NCBI GenBank assembly: GCA_036405815.1
Contig: DASWWX010000053.1
Location: 1 to 64,000, forward strand
Direction: 5' to 3'
Origin: Solimonas sp036405815
GTDB taxonomy: Bacteria > Pseudomonadota > Gammaproteobacteria > Nevskiales > Nevskiaceae
Length of the DNA stretch: 64,000 nt
Below are positions 62,869 through 64,000 of the stretch, piece after piece. The notes below the pieces were generated by a model that did not search any database, was not told where the DNA came from, and worked only from the letters and a program-made list of their open reading frames with translations. How positions within the stretch are numbered: the first letter of the stretch is position 1; every line of letters begins with the position of its first letter. Both the position numbers and the translations under genes were made by a program.

Positions 62869-63392
62869 TGATGCCAGAGGACATACGAGGCGGTCTGCGG
62901 GACAAACTGTGGAACGCGGCTGATGAGCTGAGCTGGGCTTCGCTGAACGATTCCGAGCGATCGCGATACTATGAGAAATGGACCAAGGACCCGACGATCG
63001 GAGGCAAGCTTGCGCACTTCATGGACCCCAGAAAGGTGCGCGTCTACATCAAGGATTCGCTGGTCAAGCCCTACGAGCGGGCGCGACTGCTCGCAAGCGA
63101 GCCTGAGATCTGGCGAGCGCTTCAAATGTCCGCGCCAACGGAAGCGCCGGAAACCTTTATCAAGCCGCATGGATGCCGGCTTGAGGATGGTCGAGTGATC
63201 TGTTGGGGGAAGAGTCGCGATTGGAAGCTGGTCATCATGGCCGTCTTTGAACGAGGAGAGTCACGACATGATGGTCGACCGTTCGGAGCTGTGCTCCTGG
63301 AAACAGGAAAAACGCCTGACGAGGCGACGCGCAATCTTGTCAGGGACGCCGCGACGCGCCTCGGCATCGAAAGGCTCGCGTGGCTGGACTGA
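62865..63392 (+). CDS. 175-aa orphan protein of the ATPase-helicase-PIN operon
   Basis: The ATG overlaps the helicase stop (ATGA within ATGATGATG). The protein is about half charged residues; a helical N-terminal part (WNAADELSWASLNDSERSRYYEKW) is followed by a beta-rich part with KPHGCRLEDGRVICWGKSRDWKLVIM and FGAVLLETG. No family is recognised. Its fixed place between helicase and nuclease suggests a partner or specificity subunit. Confidence 0.8.
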   Translation: MMMPEDIRGGLRDKLWNAADELSWASLNDSERSRYYEKWTKDPTIGGKLAHFMDPRKVRVYIKDSLVKPYERARLLASEPEIWRALQMSAPTEAPETFIKPHGCRLEDGRVICWGKSRDWKLVIMAVFERGESRHDGRPFGAVLLETGKTPDEATRNLVRDAATRLGIERLAWLD

Positions 63393-63397
63393 AGCCG

Positions 63398-64000
63398 ATG
63401 CGTGAGAAATTCTCTGGGTGGTATCCCAAGAAGCCGGAGCAGATCGCGGCGCTCTGGGATACCGCGATATTCGTCCCCGACGCGAATGTCCTGTTGCACT
63501 GCTTGCGGCACTCGACTGTGGTGCGTGATCAGTTGTTGCGCCTTTTCGAGACGCTCGGCGACGCGCTGTGGATACCCTACCAGGTCGCGCTGGAATTCCA
63601 GCGCAATCGCCTCGACGTCGAGTTCGGCGCGCTTGATGCGTATGACGCGTTGATCAAAGATCAGGAGGTGATCGTCGATAAGGCGCGCGATCGCCTCCGT
63701 CAACTCCGCGCGCATCCGACCATCGACGTGCAAAAGGAACTCTCGGCGCTCGATATGTTCCTGTCGGACTTCAAGGGACGTATGGAGGCTGCCCGTGGGG
63801 CGCATCCATCTGCTGAGATCGGCGGTGTTTTGGAAAAGCTCACCAAGCTTCTCGAGAACCGGATCGGAGACAAATGGCCAGCGGAGAAGCTCGTCGCCCT
63901 CAAGAAGGAGGGCGAGGATCGCTACTCCAAGAAAACCCCGCCTGGCTACAAGGATCAAAAAAAGGACTCGGGCGAGTATGACAAATTTGGTGACCTGCTC
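63398..64000 (+). CDS. PIN-like domain nuclease (3' end outside window)
   Basis: The ATG lies 5 nt after the previous stop. The visible 201 residues begin MREKFSGWYPKKPEQIAALW and continue with FVPDANVLLHCLRH (Asp28) and YQVALEFQRNRLD (Glu66), the acidic residues expected of a PIN-like (PIN_8 type) nuclease. A long charged helical region follows. PIN-like proteins of this type occur in defence loci. The gene continues past the window edge. Confidence 0.75.
   Translation, partial: MREKFSGWYPKKPEQIAALWDTAIFVPDANVLLHCLRHSTVVRDQLLRLFETLGDALWIPYQVALEFQRNRLDVEFGALDAYDALIKDQEVIVDKARDRLRQLRAHPTIDVQKELSALDMFLSDFKGRMEAARGAHPSAEIGGVLEKLTKLLENRIGDKWPAEKLVALKKEGEDRYSKKTPPGYKDQKKDSGEYDKFGDLL

Larger units (their letters stand above)
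53881..64000. mobile_element. genomic island inserted in comM (left end; right end outside window)
   Basis: From 53881 (5'-TGAGATTTAC) the sequence is visibly lower in GC than the left 53 kb and is unrelated to comM. Near the end are two direct copies of ACAAC...AAATGCGACTG, as expected for transposase-binding repeats of Tn7-like/Mu-like elements that begin with 5'-TG. The comM gene is a known insertion target of AbaR/Tn6022-type islands in Acinetobacter and of other islands. No transposase or integrase is in the visible part, so the tns/tni-like genes would be at the far end. The cargo is described gene by gene below. Confidence 0.75.

Noticed and set aside
1..64000. CRISPR array
   Set aside because: No regularly spaced direct repeats with unique spacers were seen; the only tandem repeats are the hexamer at 33905 and the 15-mers at 39541.

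Overview
The window reads as chromosomal DNA of a high-GC gammaproteobacterium, probably of the Xanthomonadales/Nevskiales (Solimonas/Nevskia-like) type. The reasons are the Pseudomonas/Xanthomonas-style algZ-algR-hemC-hemD-hemX-hemY block divergent from argH, the trkA-trkH pair, glnK-amtB units, speA/speE and an ubiK-comM pair. The taxonomic guess is inference; no rRNA is present.

Positions 1-19317 hold a minus-strand cluster of four very large secreted lipoproteins. Three are neutral-ceramidase-like, and one of those (cut by the window edge) carries two such domains in tandem. The fourth is a 3304-residue protein with four PKD repeats, a Calx-beta domain, two different alpha/beta-hydrolase modules and a PHP/DUF3604-like metal-hydrolase module. 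An AraC-type regulator (19526-20605) is divergent to the cluster. The set looks like an extracellular or cell-surface hydrolase system for lipid, ester or amide substrates.

Positions 20686-53033 are mostly housekeeping. They hold potassium uptake (trkA, trkH), homoserine kinase, the haem block hemCDXY with its upstream algZ-algR two-component system, and argH. A FadR-type regulator is translationally coupled to a membrane fatty-acid-hydroxylase-family protein, with a candidate operator at the regulator start. Next come hydrolases, a dehydrogenase, a glycosyltransferase, a TonB-dependent receptor, an SDR enzyme and an LTA-synthase-like sulfatase. A tight speA-phaC-dinB run lies back to back with speE. 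Two tandem glnK-amtB units follow; glnK2 has a near-consensus sigma-54 promoter.

At 53880 the comM gene is broken after codon 281, just after the Walker A region. The sequence then switches to lower-GC DNA that begins with 5'-TG and two direct copies of an 18-19 bp motif, as expected for the end of a Tn7-like/AbaR-like island. The island runs off the right edge. It carries a small exported protein, an HTH protein, a tRNA-like gene with an abnormal 41-nt variable region and UAU anticodon, a membrane-anchored hypothetical protein and a secreted calcineurin-like phosphoesterase. It also carries a tightly packed four-gene operon: GHKL/MORC-like ATPase, Mrr-nuclease/SF2 helicase, a 175-residue orphan protein and a PIN-like nuclease (truncated by the edge). 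This operon is the best candidate for an undescribed defence system.
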